Source: Lachnospiraceae bacterium (GTDB taxonomy: Bacteria > Bacillota > Clostridia > Lachnospirales > Lachnospiraceae). From it: a stretch of DNA of 64,000 nt. The notes below the pieces were generated by a model. That model saw only the letters and a list, made by a program, of their open reading frames with translations, had not been told where the DNA came from and did not search any database. Below are positions 52,338 to 62,385 of the stretch, in pieces (positions within the stretch are counted from its first letter, which is position 1; the number at the start of each line of letters is the position of its first letter). The stretch covers positions 248,001 to 312,000 of the forward strand of contig CAJTCE010000001.1 of NCBI GenBank assembly GCA_910574745.1, in the 5' to 3' direction. Made by a program: the position numbers and the translations under genes.

Positions 52338-53957
52338 TCAACTGTACAATTTTCTATATTCCGATGGCGTCAGGTTCGTCAGCTTTTTAAATATTCTGGA
52401 AAAATATTTAAGATCTGTATACCCGACTTCAGCTGCAATATTCGCTACATCCTGGTTAGTCTGCACCAGAAGATTTTTGGCATTCAGGATCCGGATTTCA
52501 ATCACATAATCCATAAAATTCTGACCTGTGGATTTCTTGAACATACTGGAAAAGTATGCCGGATTAAAACCAATATGATTGCTTACGTTCTCCAGGCTGA
52601 TCGTCTTATTATAATTTTCATTAATATATTGCTTAGCCAGACGAATCGGTCTTATCTCCTGATTCTTCTGCACCTCCGCATATTGGGCCAGGATCTTGCA
52701 GCAGTTATCTGTCAGCCAGTCAAAGACTTCATCAAAGCCGTACAGATACAAATAGCCCTTCATCAATTTATGGGATGTAATCTTTACTTCCGAACTAAAC
52801 CAGTTATTTACCCCCAAGACAAATGTTTCCACCAATTCGCGATATACGCCGTAAATCAGTTCTCCATTATTCAGATAACCGGACAATTTTTCTTTAATCT
52901 TATACAGCGTTGCACGAAATTCTTCCACATCTATCAGTTCTATATTTCTCAGCAGACTTTTCTTTCTTTCCATCGTCACAATATCTGCCGTCTGCATATC
53001 TCCCGCAGCTTCCCCGACGTCTTCCAGCAGGAACTCTTTTTCTTTACTGAACCTGTTTTGCATTGCTTTATCGGCAGTACTCATGCTTTCGCCATACCGC
53101 TCCAATTGATCTACAGTTCTTCCCACACTGATCACAACCCTGGATCCGGGGAATAGAGCTTTAATATTAGATATGTCCACCTTCAGCCTATACAGCTGAC
53201 CGATAAACTCTTCTCTTCTGTCCTCTGCAGAATTGAAAAGACAGATTACTTCTTCATCATGAACAATGCTCATCCATTCTGAACAATATTTTTCCAACCG
53301 TTCCCTCATCATTTTCTGTATCTTTGGAAGCAGAAAACCATATTCTTCGTTATCTTCCATTACAGTATTCGTAAATAAATGAACAACCACATGCGTAAAA
53401 TATTTTCCCGAAAATCTGCATTCAAATTCTCTATAGATGTCTTCCCCGTCCATCATCAGCATTGATTGCCTGTAATTGTCAACCAGTTCTGACAAAAAAC
53501 TGTTTTTTACCTTCTGCTGTGTCATTTGAAGATGATTGCGCAGATTTTCTTTTTCTTCCAACGCATTGGCAGTTGCGTTATGTTTTTCCAATATTTTATG
53601 CAAAACAGCTCCCAGTTCTTTCTTCTTGATCGGTTTCAGAAGATAATCCTCGACTCCAAGCTTAACCGCCTGCTGCGCATATTCAAACTGACTGTAACCA
53701 CTGATGATCACAAAGAAAACCTTTTTGCCAAATTCCAATTCCCTTATTGTCTTTTCGACAAGTTCGATTCCGTCCATACCGGGCATTCTGATATCCGTGA
53801 TCACAATATCCGGTTGTTTCTCTACAATTATTTCATAGGCTTTTACTCCGTCATTCACGATTCCTATTACTTCCATCCCCAGTTCTTCCCAGTGGATTAA
53901 ATGAAAAACAAGCTGACTTACTTTTATTTCATCGTCCGCAATCAATACTTTCAGCAT
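52338..53957 (-). CDS. YesN-type AraC-family response regulator
   Basis: 539 residues. Receiver domain at 1-125 with DIVITDIRMPGMDGIELVEK (phospho-acceptor Asp) and YLLKPIKKKEL; a central helical region of about 300 residues; C-terminal AraC DNA-binding domain with two helix-turn-helices (ISLENVSNHIGFNPAYFSSM, FKKSTGQNFMDYV, VANIAAEVGYTDLKYFSRIF, TNLTPSEYRKL). Such regulators activate sugar transporter genes. First gene of the regulator operon with a good promoter at 54058-54086; mglB is the obvious target. Confidence 0.9.
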   Translation of the reverse strand: MLKVLIADDEIKVSQLVFHLIHWEELGMEVIGIVNDGVKAYEIIVEKQPDIVITDIRMPGMDGIELVEKTIRELEFGKKVFFVIISGYSQFEYAQQAVKLGVEDYLLKPIKKKELGAVLHKILEKHNATANALEEKENLRNHLQMTQQKVKNSFLSELVDNYRQSMLMMDGEDIYREFECRFSGKYFTHVVVHLFTNTVMEDNEEYGFLLPKIQKMMRERLEKYCSEWMSIVHDEEVICLFNSAEDRREEFIGQLYRLKVDISNIKALFPGSRVVISVGRTVDQLERYGESMSTADKAMQNRFSKEKEFLLEDVGEAAGDMQTADIVTMERKKSLLRNIELIDVEEFRATLYKIKEKLSGYLNNGELIYGVYRELVETFVLGVNNWFSSEVKITSHKLMKGYLYLYGFDEVFDWLTDNCCKILAQYAEVQKNQEIRPIRLAKQYINENYNKTISLENVSNHIGFNPAYFSSMFKKSTGQNFMDYVIEIRILNAKNLLVQTNQDVANIAAEVGYTDLKYFSRIFKKLTNLTPSEYRKLYS

Positions 53958-54057
53958 AGCCTACCTTCCTCCTATACGTGTCCCCCCTGCGAATTTTCTC
54001 GTTTGTTATCTGTCTTTTCCTAAACCTTTCCTACTGCACGGAATGTTATACTTCTTT

Positions 54058-54086
54058 ATTTTAAGTGACGGAATCGATAATGACAA
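54058..54086 (-). promoter_or_regulatory. Sigma-A promoter of the sensor operon
   Basis: Minus strand TTGTCA (54081-54086), 17 bases, TAAAAT (54058-54063). It lies about 100 bases before the response-regulator start, with AGGAGGAAGG as the ribosome site. Confidence 0.65.
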
Positions 54087-54132
54087 CTGTTTTTTATTGG
54101 CATTCAGTAATGCATCCGGGCATCTTCTCTAA

Positions 54133-55038
54133 TCAATCATAATCCACATCATACTCGATAATATTCCCTGAAGCTGCATCAATCGTATAATCATACTCTG
54201 TTCTGCCGGAATGGAATTCAATTTCATATTCCGCTCCTCCGTCATCATTCTCTAACTTTTCTTTTGTAAATACCACATCCGTCTCGCTCAGATTTGCATG
54301 ATTCAACGCAATCTCCTTCGCACGGTCAACTCCGATATAATGATTGTCGGAGCTGTTTGGGGCACTGTTTACCGGATTCTCCCGAATCTGAAATGGCTCA
54401 ACGCTCTTTTCAAGCACCGTCTTATCAGAAGCATTGATTTCATAATCGTATTCTGCATCGGAAGTGTAAAATTTAATATCATACACCTGCATTCCTTTGT
54501 CATAATCAAGCTCTGCCTTTTTAAACGTGACATCTGATTCTGACAAACCCGCGTCTGTAAGAGCTGCCGCCTTCGCCTCATCAAGAGAATACTCTTGTGA
54601 CTGTGCGGCACCATTTCCGTCTATAACGGGTTGATTTCCTTTATCTTCCTGTAGCTGCGCAGAGCTGTTTCCATCCGCAGCAGATTGGTTTCCTGCATCC
54701 GGCAGCAGATTCTGTTCATAATTGTTACCGTCTGCTCCTCCTTCAATGTCCCTTGCAATAATAGCTCCATCCTTGGCCTGAATGAAATATTCATACTCTG
54801 AACCATTGTTGTAGAATTCAACTTCGTACTGAAAACGTCCGTCATCAAATTCAAGCCTGATGCGCAGAGCCGATGCTTCTGCTTCGTTCAAACCTGCATC
54901 CCCCAGGGCGACGGCCTTTGCCTCTGTCTTGGTAATCAGAGTACTCTTAACTGCTATTGCAATAATGGCCGCAATAACAACTACCATACAAATCACTGAA
55001 ATAACTGCTCTCTTTGGCGTACTGAATAATCTTTTCAT
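54133..55038 (-). CDS. Membrane-anchored protein with three PepSY domains
   Basis: The start at 55038 has GGGAG 9 bases upstream; 301 residues. An N-terminal signal-anchor (AVISVICMVVVIAAIIAIAV) is followed by three similar PepSY units, each starting with a TKTEAKAVALGDAGLNEAEA-like helix (also SLDEAKAAALTDAGLSESDV, VDRAKEIALNHANLSETDVV) and ending in a strand pair with YEVEFYNNGSEYEYFI-type sequence; Asn/Gln-rich linkers separate units 1 and 2. PepSY domains are thought to inhibit proteases or hold peptides outside the cell. No partner protease is adjacent. Confidence 0.8.
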   Translation of the reverse strand: MKRLFSTPKRAVISVICMVVVIAAIIAIAVKSTLITKTEAKAVALGDAGLNEAEASALRIRLEFDDGRFQYEVEFYNNGSEYEYFIQAKDGAIIARDIEGGADGNNYEQNLLPDAGNQSAADGNSSAQLQEDKGNQPVIDGNGAAQSQEYSLDEAKAAALTDAGLSESDVTFKKAELDYDKGMQVYDIKFYTSDAEYDYEINASDKTVLEKSVEPFQIRENPVNSAPNSSDNHYIGVDRAKEIALNHANLSETDVVFTKEKLENDDGGAEYEIEFHSGRTEYDYTIDAASGNIIEYDVDYD

Positions 55039-55126
55039 ACTATCTGTCTCCCTTTCATATTTATAACAAAAATTGTTTCCCACTACCCCGATATATCCGA
55101 AACTTAAATTATTCCAATTTCTGTAA

Positions 55127-55213
55127 TCAATCTGAGTCCTTCAGCAATACTCCCGCCTCTTTCAAATAGATTGTTGCCTTATGATAATAGTCGCTCTCAT
55201 ACTCATAGTTCAA
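55127..55213 (-). pseudogene. Possible gene remnant between PepSY gene and lysS
   Basis: An open stretch of 28 codons with no ribosome site, reading LNYEYESDYYHKATIYLKEA and ending GVLLKDSD. The composition looks protein-like and it may be the tail of a lost gene downstream of lysS; it could equally be chance. No family is recognised. The rest of the 55084-55240 gap shows nothing. Confidence 0.2.
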
Positions 55214-55237
55214 TCTCTACCGATTACTAAAATTTTA

Positions 55238-55270
55238 TAAAAAAGACTTCCCCAAAAAGAGAAGTCTTTT
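55238..55270 (-). terminator. Intrinsic terminator after lysS
   Basis: Minus strand AAAAGACTTC, a 10-base loop, GAAGTCTTTT followed by a further T-run, starting 6 bases after the lysS stop. Perfect 10-bp stem. Confidence 0.85.
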
Positions 55271-55276
55271 ATTATG

Positions 55277-56779
55277 CTACTTGTCGAGTGTCTTCATCGT
55301 CGGGAACAACAAAACATCCCTGATCGCCGGTGCATTGGTCAACAGCATGACCAGTCTGTCGATACCGTATCCGATACCTCCTGTAGGAGGCATACCGATT
55401 TCCAGCGCATTGAGGAAATCCTCGTCCGTGGTGTTGGCTTCTTCATCGCCTGCTGCCAGGGCTGCTTCCTGGGCTTTGAAACGCTCCCTCTGGTCAATGG
55501 GGTCATTTAACTCAGAATATGCATTGCACATTTCCCTAGCGGTAATAAACAGTTCGAAACGCTCCACATAATCGGGCTTGTCCGGTTTCCTCTTGGTCAA
55601 AGGACTGATTTCCACCGGATGATCCATAATAAATGTGGGCTGAATCAGGTTCTCTTCCACAAACTCTTCAAAGAACAGATTTAAAATATCGCCCTTTGTG
55701 TGCCTGTCTTCGTAATGAACATCCTTTTCATCCGCCAGCTTCTTAGCCGCTTCCGTATCGGCAACTTCATCAAAATCAATACCTGTATATTTTTTAACCG
55801 CCTCAATCATGGTCATACGCTCAAAAGGCCTGCCGAGATCGATCATATATTCCCCGTAAGGGACTGTTGTGGTGCCGCATACCTCTTTAGCCACATGACG
55901 GAACATGTTTTCTGTCAGCTCCATCATACCGTTATAGTCAGTATAAGCCTGATATAACTCCATCAAGGTAAACTCCGGATTATGTCTGGTGTCCAATCCT
56001 TCGTTACGGAATACCCGTCCGATTTCATAAACCTTTTCAAGCCCTCCTACAATCAGTCTCTTTAAGGGGAGCTCTAAGGAAATACGCAGCTTCACATCCT
56101 CATCCAAAGCATTATAATGGCTTTCAAAGGGTCTTGCCGCAGCGCCGCCTGCATTGGATACAAGCATAGGGGTCTCTACTTCCATAAAGCCCTGTTCATC
56201 CAGAAACCTTCTGATAGAAGAAATAATTCTGGAACGCTTTACAAACGTTTCCTTTACTTCCTGATTCATAATCAGATCCGTATAACGCTGACGGTAACGG
56301 ATATCCGTATTGGTCAATCCATGGTATTTCTCCGGCAGTATCTGCAGACTCTTGGAAAGCAAGGTCACATTTTCTGCATGAATGGAAATTTCTTCGGTTT
56401 TTGTCTTAAATACCTCTCCCGAAATACCGACAATATCGCCTACGTCATATTTTTTGAAATCAGCATAGGATTCTTCCCCCACGCTGTCCCTTGCCACATA
56501 GGACTGGATATTTCCTTTCAAATCCTGCACGTTGCAAAAGGAAGCTTTACCCATAACACGTTTGGACATAATTCGTCCTGCCACCGTTACTTTTTTCCCT
56601 TCCAGTTCTTCAAAATTATCCTTGATATCCATGCTGTGATGCGTCACGTCAAATTTTGTGATCCGGAAAGGGTCCTTTCCCGCTTCCGTAAGAGCCGCCA
56701 GCTTTTCCCTGCGCACTTTTAAAAGCTGGTTTATATCCTGCTCCTTAGGCTGTTGATTCTGCTTGTTCTGTTCTGCCAT
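55277..56779 (-). CDS. lysS: Lysyl-tRNA synthetase, class II
   Basis: 500 residues, the family's length. N-terminal OB-fold anticodon-binding domain ([32 protein letters not shown]), then class II core: motif 1 around [20 protein letters not shown], motif 2 [20 protein letters not shown], motif 3 [15 protein letters not shown]. It charges tRNA-Lys. No T-box leader was seen; it probably reads from upstream with greA, which ends 50 bases before its start. Confidence 0.96.
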   Translation of the reverse strand: MAEQNKQNQQPKEQDINQLLKVRREKLAALTEAGKDPFRITKFDVTHHSMDIKDNFEELEGKKVTVAGRIMSKRVMGKASFCNVQDLKGNIQSYVARDSVGEESYADFKKYDVGDIVGISGEVFKTKTEEISIHAENVTLLSKSLQILPEKYHGLTNTDIRYRQRYTDLIMNQEVKETFVKRSRIISSIRRFLDEQGFMEVETPMLVSNAGGAAARPFESHYNALDEDVKLRISLELPLKRLIVGGLEKVYEIGRVFRNEGLDTRHNPEFTLMELYQAYTDYNGMMELTENMFRHVAKEVCGTTTVPYGEYMIDLGRPFERMTMIEAVKKYTGIDFDEVADTEAAKKLADEKDVHYEDRHTKGDILNLFFEEFVEENLIQPTFIMDHPVEISPLTKRKPDKPDYVERFELFITAREMCNAYSELNDPIDQRERFKAQEAALAAGDEEANTTDEDFLNALEIGMPPTGGIGYGIDRLVMLLTNAPAIRDVLLFPTMKTLDK

Positions 56780-56829
56780 TTCTTTTCTCCTATTACCATA
56801 ACGGTACTTCTGATCCCTAGGCTTCGTTT

Positions 56830-57318
56830 TTATGCCTCGGATGCTCTCTGAATTTCCAAAACCTTATATTTCAATACGCCTGCAGGCACTTCAACCTTAA
56901 CAGTCTCTCCTACCTTAGCGCCCATCAGCGCTTTTCCTACGGGAGACTCGTTGGAAATCTTGCCCTTTAAGCTGTTTGCCTCAGTGGAACCTACAATTTT
57001 GTAGGTTAAGTCCTGTTTCATTTCCATATCTTTAATCTTAACGACGCAGCCGATGTTGATTTTGTCCAGGTCCACTTCATCCTCTACAACAACTTCCGCA
57101 TTCTTTAATATTTTCTCCAGCTCTTCAATACGGGCCTCCAAATCACGCTGTTCGTCTTTTGCAGCATCATATTCGGCGTTTTCGGATAAATCGCCCTGCT
57201 CTCTCGCCTCTTTGATTTTCTGGGCGACTTCCTGTCTTTTGACTACCTTCAAATCATGTAATTCATCTTCGTATTTTTTTAAGCCTTCGTACGTTAATAT
57301 ATTCTTCTTTGCTTCCAT
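56830..57318 (-). CDS. greA: Transcription elongation factor GreA
   Basis: 162 residues. N-terminal coiled coil: [20 protein letters not shown], then [20 protein letters not shown] (the acidic tip that enters the RNA polymerase secondary channel), C-terminal FKBP-like domain with [28 protein letters not shown]. It rescues backtracked RNA polymerase. AAGAAGGG precedes the ATG. Confidence 0.95.
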   Translation of the reverse strand: MEAKKNILTYEGLKKYEDELHDLKVVKRQEVAQKIKEAREQGDLSENAEYDAAKDEQRDLEARIEELEKILKNAEVVVEDEVDLDKINIGCVVKIKDMEMKQDLTYKIVGSTEANSLKGKISNESPVGKALMGAKVGETVKVEVPAGVLKYKVLEIQRASEA

Positions 57319-57395
57319 GAGATACCCTTCTTTCTATAGGTTCCGGTATACATCCTTGCAAATAAAGATATATGCCGCCCCGATTAACTAAGGTA

Positions 57396-58379
57396 TTATA
57401 CCTTATTATGAAAAGCCCTGTCAAGAATGTTAGCACAGGAATCAAAAGTTATTTCTTCTCCCGCCTTTCTCAGACTCCTTATTTTTTTCTGATCTCCGAA
57501 AATCGAGAAGAAAAAACAGCCCTTGCGGCACCGGATATTGCTCTCAAAAGGCATCCTTGTACAATCCAGCACATAATCGCAAAACGCCAGTTCCCCAAAA
57601 GACGCCGTGACCGTAATGGCAAGTCCGTACTGCTCCCATGCATCCTCTACCAGCTCCTGATACCGGGCCTTTTCTTTTGAAAAAATAATAAGGAAATTGA
57701 TTTTGTCATAGCATCTTCTGATCAGGGCGATTAAATCCCGTCTTCTTAACATATCCCCCTCTACAATTCCAATCCGGATTCTTTTACCGAAATTCATTTT
57801 TTCCAGAAAGTCTTCAGCAAAATGCAGACGCAGACTGTAGGGATAGTCCTGCCTGTGTTTCATTTGATAAACGTCGCAGACTTTATTCTGCCCTATTTCC
57901 TCCCGGTTCTTTTCACTGACGGCTTCCTTATCATCACTCCCACCGCCTTCCCTGCCGTAATTTTCGCCGTTCCTTTTCTGCCTGATTGTAGAATTTCCGC
58001 TTTTACAAGCTTCCCTCCCTTCTTCTATCTTCTGTGCATATTTTTTTACCTTCCGGTCTATCCACCTTTTTGTAAAAAAATCTCCTTTACCGGTTTCCGG
58101 CGCGTTTTCCATGAAAATACATACCATGTCTCCAATCCGAACCCGTACCCCTGATTCCCGTACTTCTTCCTTTTCTCCTACGGAAGACGGTTCGTACGCA
58201 AACCGGTTCCTTGCACAGGGCTTCCACAAAATAACCTTTTTCGCCTGGTTGAAAAAATTTCCCGCCAGCATTTCTCTGGGCGGGAAACATAAAATATATT
58301 TGGTTTTTACCGGGATTTCAATAAAGGTCTCTTCACCCTTTGCGGCATCATGATGATTCAAAAAAAATTTTCTTTTCAT
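57396..58379 (-). CDS. Protein of unknown function between dusB and greA
   Basis: 327 residues. Two ordered parts are separated by a charged, Gly/Ser-rich linker (about 135-165, containing GREGGGSDDKEA). The N-terminal part (KTKYILCFPPREMLAGNFFN, RVRIGDMVCIFMENA) looks strand-rich; the C-terminal part (IRIGIVEGDMLRRRDLIALI, INFLIIFSKEKARYQELVED, ITVTASFGELAFCDYVLDC) looks like an alpha/beta fold. I recognise no family or catalytic motif. It sits in a housekeeping run, so a conserved lineage-specific role is likely. Confidence 0.6.
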   Translation of the reverse strand: MKRKFFLNHHDAAKGEETFIEIPVKTKYILCFPPREMLAGNFFNQAKKVILWKPCARNRFAYEPSSVGEKEEVRESGVRVRIGDMVCIFMENAPETGKGDFFTKRWIDRKVKKYAQKIEEGREACKSGNSTIRQKRNGENYGREGGGSDDKEAVSEKNREEIGQNKVCDVYQMKHRQDYPYSLRLHFAEDFLEKMNFGKRIRIGIVEGDMLRRRDLIALIRRCYDKINFLIIFSKEKARYQELVEDAWEQYGLAITVTASFGELAFCDYVLDCTRMPFESNIRCRKGCFFFSIFGDQKKIRSLRKAGEEITFDSCANILDRAFHNKV

Positions 58380-58417
58380 AGTTCATTTTATGTCTGACCC
58401 TCAAATTTATGATTCCT

Positions 58418-59386
58418 TTAAGCGCCGAATAATGCGTTCACGCCTTCCTTCAATTCCTCCATGGTCTCCATCTCGTTGATTTTCCCCCGGAATCTTGCCG
58501 AATCGTGCATCCCCGTCGTATACCAGGATACATGCTTTCTCATTTCCCTGACCGCAATATATTCTCCCTTATATTCCGTCATCAGTTCTGCATGTTCCAG
58601 AATCGTTTGCCGGATTTCTTCTTTCGAAACAGGTTCAGGCAGGATTCCTTTGGAAAGATAATCGTCTATCTGCTTAAAAATCCACGGATTTCCTCTTGCC
58701 GCCCTGCCTATCATAATGCCGTCGCAGCCGGTTTCCTCCAGCAATGCCTTTGCGCTTTCAGGGTCTTTTACATCCCCGTTACCGATAACAGGAATGGAAA
58801 CCGCTTCTTTTACCTGTCTGATAATGTCCCAGTCTGCACTGCCGCTGTAATACTGCTCCCTTGTACGCCCGTGAACTGCAACGCCAGCCACGCCGCAGTC
58901 CTCCGCAATCCTTGCTAACTCCACGGCATTGATATGCTCATCATCAAAGCCCTTCCTGATTTTAACCGTAACAGGCTTTTTGACGGCCTTTGCCACCGCA
59001 GCCATAATCTTTCTTGCCAGTTGGGGATTTTTCATAAGGGCTGAGCCTTCCTTGTTGTTTACCACCTTGGGAACCGGGCATCCCATATTAATATCCAGTA
59101 CGGAAAAAGGCCTTTCCTCTATCCTTTTTGCTATTTCCGCCATCAACTCCGGCTGGGAGCCGAAAAGCTGCAGGGAAACCGGCACTTCCTCCGGATGGAT
59201 TCGCAAAAGCTCCTCCGTATTGCGGTTATGATAATGGATTGCCTTGGCGCTGACCATTTCCATACACAAGAGTCCCGCTCCCTTCCTTTTGCAAAGCAAA
59301 CGAAATGGCAGGTCCGTAACGCCTGCCATGGGAGCTAAAATTACCGGACTGTCCAAGGTTAATCCGCCTATTTTCAATGTTTTCAT
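58418..59386 (-). CDS. dusB: tRNA-dihydrouridine synthase (DusB-type)
   Basis: 322 residues. FMN-binding TIM barrel: [40 protein letters not shown] with the catalytic Cys in [35 protein letters not shown] and [25 protein letters not shown]. It reduces uridines in the tRNA D-loop. CGGAG precedes the ATG; typical Firmicute dusB length and order. Confidence 0.95.
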   Translation of the reverse strand: MKTLKIGGLTLDSPVILAPMAGVTDLPFRLLCKRKGAGLLCMEMVSAKAIHYHNRNTEELLRIHPEEVPVSLQLFGSQPELMAEIAKRIEERPFSVLDINMGCPVPKVVNNKEGSALMKNPQLARKIMAAVAKAVKKPVTVKIRKGFDDEHINAVELARIAEDCGVAGVAVHGRTREQYYSGSADWDIIRQVKEAVSIPVIGNGDVKDPESAKALLEETGCDGIMIGRAARGNPWIFKQIDDYLSKGILPEPVSKEEIRQTILEHAELMTEYKGEYIAVREMRKHVSWYTTGMHDSARFRGKINEMETMEELKEGVNALFGA

Positions 59387-59486
59387 TCTGTACTCCGTTT
59401 ATTTTATAGTATCCTGCGGCTATTTTTCCGTCTTATATTCCGCTCATAAACAGCCATGGTTCTTCATCCCACAGCAATTGCACGAA

Positions 59487-59882
59487 TCACATTTCTTCTT
59501 CCAGCAAATCCGCCGGGTTTTCCTTTAAAACAAAAACCTTATAATACAAGCTTAAGGATTCAAACATTTCCTGTCTTGTTCTTTTGATTTCCGCCACTAA
59601 AAGCCCGGCGGAAATTTCATCATAGAGAACATCATCCTCCGACGCTTCCGTTTCTATGGTAATGTCCCCGTCTTCCTCAAAAATAATTTTAAAAATCCCG
59701 CCCGCTTCCTGGGCAAACAGAACGCTTATAATATGAAGTTCATTCTGGATGGATTCCGGCAGAGACTGAAAGGTCTTGTTAAAAAAATATTTCATTTCAT
59801 ATTTATTTGCCGCACACAAGACCATACGCCCGTCGGGGGTTCTACCCTCATCATTTTTTATATTTTCCAGATTATCACTCAT
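59487..59882 (-). CDS. DUF6145-type small protein
   Basis: 131 residues. The core RMVLCAANKYEMKYFFNKTF, LPESIQNELHIISVLFAQEA, GGIFKIIFEEDGDITIETEA, DDVLYDEISAGLLVAEIKRT, RQEMFESLSLYYKVF is a pattern I associate with DUF6145, found next to dusB in Lachnospiraceae. Function unknown. Its start overlaps by 8 bases the end of the small frameshifted gene upstream, indicating translational coupling. Confidence 0.7.
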   Translation of the reverse strand: MSDNLENIKNDEGRTPDGRMVLCAANKYEMKYFFNKTFQSLPESIQNELHIISVLFAQEAGGIFKIIFEEDGDITIETEASEDDVLYDEISAGLLVAEIKRTRQEMFESLSLYYKVFVLKENPADLLEEEM

Positions 59883-60047
59883 TGCCTAAACCTCTGTCTT
59901 TTCTATCCTTTTCCTTTTGCTGTCTCTCCAATTCATCCGCCATTTCTAAACATAGTGCAATAACGCCGTATCTGTCCGCAGCGTCTTTGTAAAGCCATCG
60001 GATGCCGCCCCTCTTTTGTACGAATATCCCAGATACCTCTTATACAT
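59875..60047 (-). pseudogene. Small 57-residue gene with a single-base frameshift
   Basis: The ATG at 60047 overlaps the birA stop and begins MYKRYLGYSYKRG; a different frame then continues IRWLYKDAADRYGVIALCLE, MADELERQQ, and ends at a TGA at 59875-59877 that overlaps the start of the DUF6145 gene. The two pieces join if one base is added at the run of four G on the minus strand (60008-60011); 173 bases is one short of 58 codons. Coupled overlaps at both ends argue that a real gene existed here. The break may be a mutation, a programmed shift or a sequence error. Product not recognised. Confidence 0.5.
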
Positions 60048-61023
60048 ATCCGTAAACACCCCTGACACTGACCTCGCCCGCATAAACGGCTTCTATACTG
60101 CCGTCTTCCTTTTCTACCAAAAGCTCGCCTTTTTTGTCAATGCCTCTTGCGATTCCTTCAAATTCATTCTGCGGGTCTAATACCCTGACCTTTTCGTCTT
60201 TATTGACCAGCCGCTTTCCATAGTCTTCCATGAGAAGGGACAAATCCATAGTCTGCAAAAATCTCTCATAGTATTTTTCAAAGCACTCCATGCATTTTGC
60301 CACAATAGGCGCCCGCAAAACCTTTTCTCCCTTTTCTATACATAAGGAAGTGGCCTTATCCCTGATTTCCTCAGGAAATTCCGTAACATTTACATTAATG
60401 CCGGTGCCGATGACTACATATTGGATATAGCCTGTCGCCTCCGTGCTCATCTCCGTAAGAATACCGCAGATTTTCTTCCCGTCGATCACTACGTCGTTGG
60501 GCCATTTAATCTGTACCTTCAGCCCGCAGATTTCCTCTACCGCTTCCGCCACAGCCATGGCGTCGATCAATGTAATCATGGGCGCCAGATCCGGCCGGAA
60601 ATCCGGACGGAGTCCCAAGGTCATATAAATATTGGTATCCGGCGGAGACTGCCAGCTTCTGCCCCTTCTGCCCCTGCCCTGGTTCTGCTCTCCCGCAACC
60701 GCCAGAACGCCCTCCGGCGCGCCGTTTTCAAGGTAGCTTTTGGCATCCAGATTAGTGGAGCCGGTTACCTTTGCATAATGGAGTTCTCTTCCTACCCACT
60801 TTGTTTTCAGCCTGCTGGCTATTTCATTTTCATTTAAAACATCCTCCTGTCCCACAAGATGATAGCCCTTGTTGGGAACAGCTTCTATTTCATAACCGCT
60901 TTCCTTTAACTGGTTAATCGCCTTCCACACCGCCGTCCGGGAAACGCCGAACTTATGACAAAGCTCCTGTCCCGAAATATAGCCGTCCCTTTCCCGCAGT
61001 AGTGTTAATATTTCTGCTTTCAT
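60040..61023 (-). CDS. birA: Biotin-protein ligase and biotin operon repressor BirA
   Basis: 327 residues. N-terminal winged helix (SGQELCHKFGVSRTAVWKAI, NQLKESGYEIEAVPNKGYHL), central ligase domain with the biotinyl-AMP loop QNQGRGRRGRSWQSPPDTN, YMTLGLRPD, and KWPNDVVIDGKKICGIL, and a C-terminal SH3-like domain. It attaches biotin to carboxylases and represses biotin uptake or synthesis genes. No biotin genes are in the window. Confidence 0.93.
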   Translation of the reverse strand: MKAEILTLLRERDGYISGQELCHKFGVSRTAVWKAINQLKESGYEIEAVPNKGYHLVGQEDVLNENEIASRLKTKWVGRELHYAKVTGSTNLDAKSYLENGAPEGVLAVAGEQNQGRGRRGRSWQSPPDTNIYMTLGLRPDFRPDLAPMITLIDAMAVAEAVEEICGLKVQIKWPNDVVIDGKKICGILTEMSTEATGYIQYVVIGTGINVNVTEFPEEIRDKATSLCIEKGEKVLRAPIVAKCMECFEKYYERFLQTMDLSLLMEDYGKRLVNKDEKVRVLDPQNEFEGIARGIDKKGELLVEKEDGSIEAVYAGEVSVRGVYGYV

Positions 61024-61114
61024 GTAAGCATCTCCTAAATCATTCCATACGCTCTTGGCTTCTCACGGTTCTTTTACCCGCATCCTATATTCTCTCCTGC
61101 GTTCTGCAAAAAGC

Positions 61115-62107
61115 CTATGCGCCCAAAGTTGCCGCCATAACCGCTTTGATGGTATGCATACGGTTTTCCGCCTCATCAAAGACCACTGACTGGGAAGATT
61201 CAAAAACCTCGTCGGTCACTTCCATTTCCGTAATGCCGAATTTTTCTCCCATCTGTATGCCGATCTTTGTCTTTAAATCGTGGAAAGCAGGCAGACAGTG
61301 CATAAAAATCGCCGTATCCTTTGCATTTGCCATAATCCTGCCGTTGACCTGATAAGGAGAAAGCTCTTTGATTCTTTCCTCCCATACCTCGTCCGGTTCG
61401 CCCATGGAAACCCATACGTCCGTATAAATCACATCTGCATCCCTGGTTCCTGCCATAGCGTCTTCCGTAAGGGTAATGGCGCCGCCGTTTTCCTTTGCAA
61501 TCTGCTCACAGGTTTTTACCAGCTCTTTAGAGGGAAAATACTTCTTTGGCGCACAGGCCACAAAGTCCATGCCCATTTTCGCACAGGTTACCATCCAGGA
61601 ATTGCCCATATTATAACGGGCGTCTCCCATATACGCCACCTTTTTCCCTTTTAAGCCTCCCAAATGCTCCCTGATGGTCAAAAGATCCGCCAGCATCTGT
61701 GTGGGATGAAACTCATTGGTCAATCCGTTCCATACAGGAACTCCTGCATACTTTGCCAGCTCCTCCACAATCGACTGTTCGAACCCTCTGTATTCAATCC
61801 CTTCATACATTCTTCCCAGTACTCTTGCAGTATCCGCAATGCTCTCCTTTTTCCCGATCTGGGAACCGGAGGGATCTAAATAGGTAGTCCCCATGCCAAG
61901 GTCATGTGCCGCCACCTCAAAGGAACATCTTGTACGGGTACTGGTTTTTTCAAAAATCAAGGCTACATTCTTTCCCCTTAAGGTATCCACCGGAATTCCT
62001 TTTTTCTTTTTGTCCTTATATTCAGCCGCCAGATCCAACAGATAGGTAATCTCCTCCGGCGTATAATCCAACAGCTTCAAAAAATGCTTTCCTTTCAAAT
62101 CTGCCAT
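61115..62107 (-). CDS. argF: Ornithine carbamoyltransferase
   Basis: 330 residues. Carbamoyl-phosphate motif [16 protein letters not shown], second motif [19 protein letters not shown], and the ornithine-binding [15 protein letters not shown], all intact. It makes citrulline from ornithine and carbamoyl phosphate in arginine synthesis, or works in reverse in the arginine deiminase pathway; there is no arc cluster here, so the anabolic role is favoured. GAGGAGGATGG precedes the ATG; promoter at 62175-62203. Confidence 0.93.
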   Translation of the reverse strand: MADLKGKHFLKLLDYTPEEITYLLDLAAEYKDKKKKGIPVDTLRGKNVALIFEKTSTRTRCSFEVAAHDLGMGTTYLDPSGSQIGKKESIADTARVLGRMYEGIEYRGFEQSIVEELAKYAGVPVWNGLTNEFHPTQMLADLLTIREHLGGLKGKKVAYMGDARYNMGNSWMVTCAKMGMDFVACAPKKYFPSKELVKTCEQIAKENGGAITLTEDAMAGTRDADVIYTDVWVSMGEPDEVWEERIKELSPYQVNGRIMANAKDTAIFMHCLPAFHDLKTKIGIQMGEKFGITEMEVTDEVFESSQSVVFDEAENRMHTIKAVMAATLGA

Positions 62108-62174
62108 TTTTCCATCCTCCTCAAAATCATCTGCAGCTCATCATAAAATGATTCATAAATCTCGCTCTTTTCCT

Positions 62175-62203
62175 ATCTTAACTTATCCTTCCCTTTGTTG
62201 CAA
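62175..62203 (-). promoter_or_regulatory. Sigma-A promoter of argF
   Basis: Minus strand TTGCAA (62198-62203), 17 bases, TAAGAT (62175-62180), about 70 bases before argF. No clear arginine-repressor box was identified by eye. Confidence 0.6.
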
Positions 62204-62348
62204 GCCTAATAAAGCATCGGAAATCACAAAGCATGGAATCTGACAGGGATTACAATTTCCTTACAATGGTTAAACTATTCTCAGGTATGGCAAAAAAATT
62301 TTCCATCCCAAAAACAACAAATTCATTACCCTCCCCCTGGGGCACCTA

Positions 62349-62377
62349 TTGCCTTTGCCCTGAGGGCATAGTATAAA
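62349..62377 (+). promoter_or_regulatory. Promoter with a palindrome in its spacer, ABC operon
   Basis: TTGCCT (62349-62354), 17 bases, TATAAA (62372-62377). The spacer holds the perfect palindrome TGCCCT-G-AGGGCA (62356-62368), a candidate operator between the two promoter boxes. Confidence 0.5.
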
Positions 62378-62385
62378 ATACGTTT

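Noticed and set aside
52575-53156. Plus-strand open frame of 193 codons
   Set aside because: Antisense to the YesN-type regulator; no ribosome site or recognisable domain.
56117-56722. Plus-strand open frame of 201 codons
   Set aside because: Antisense to lysS; a shadow frame.
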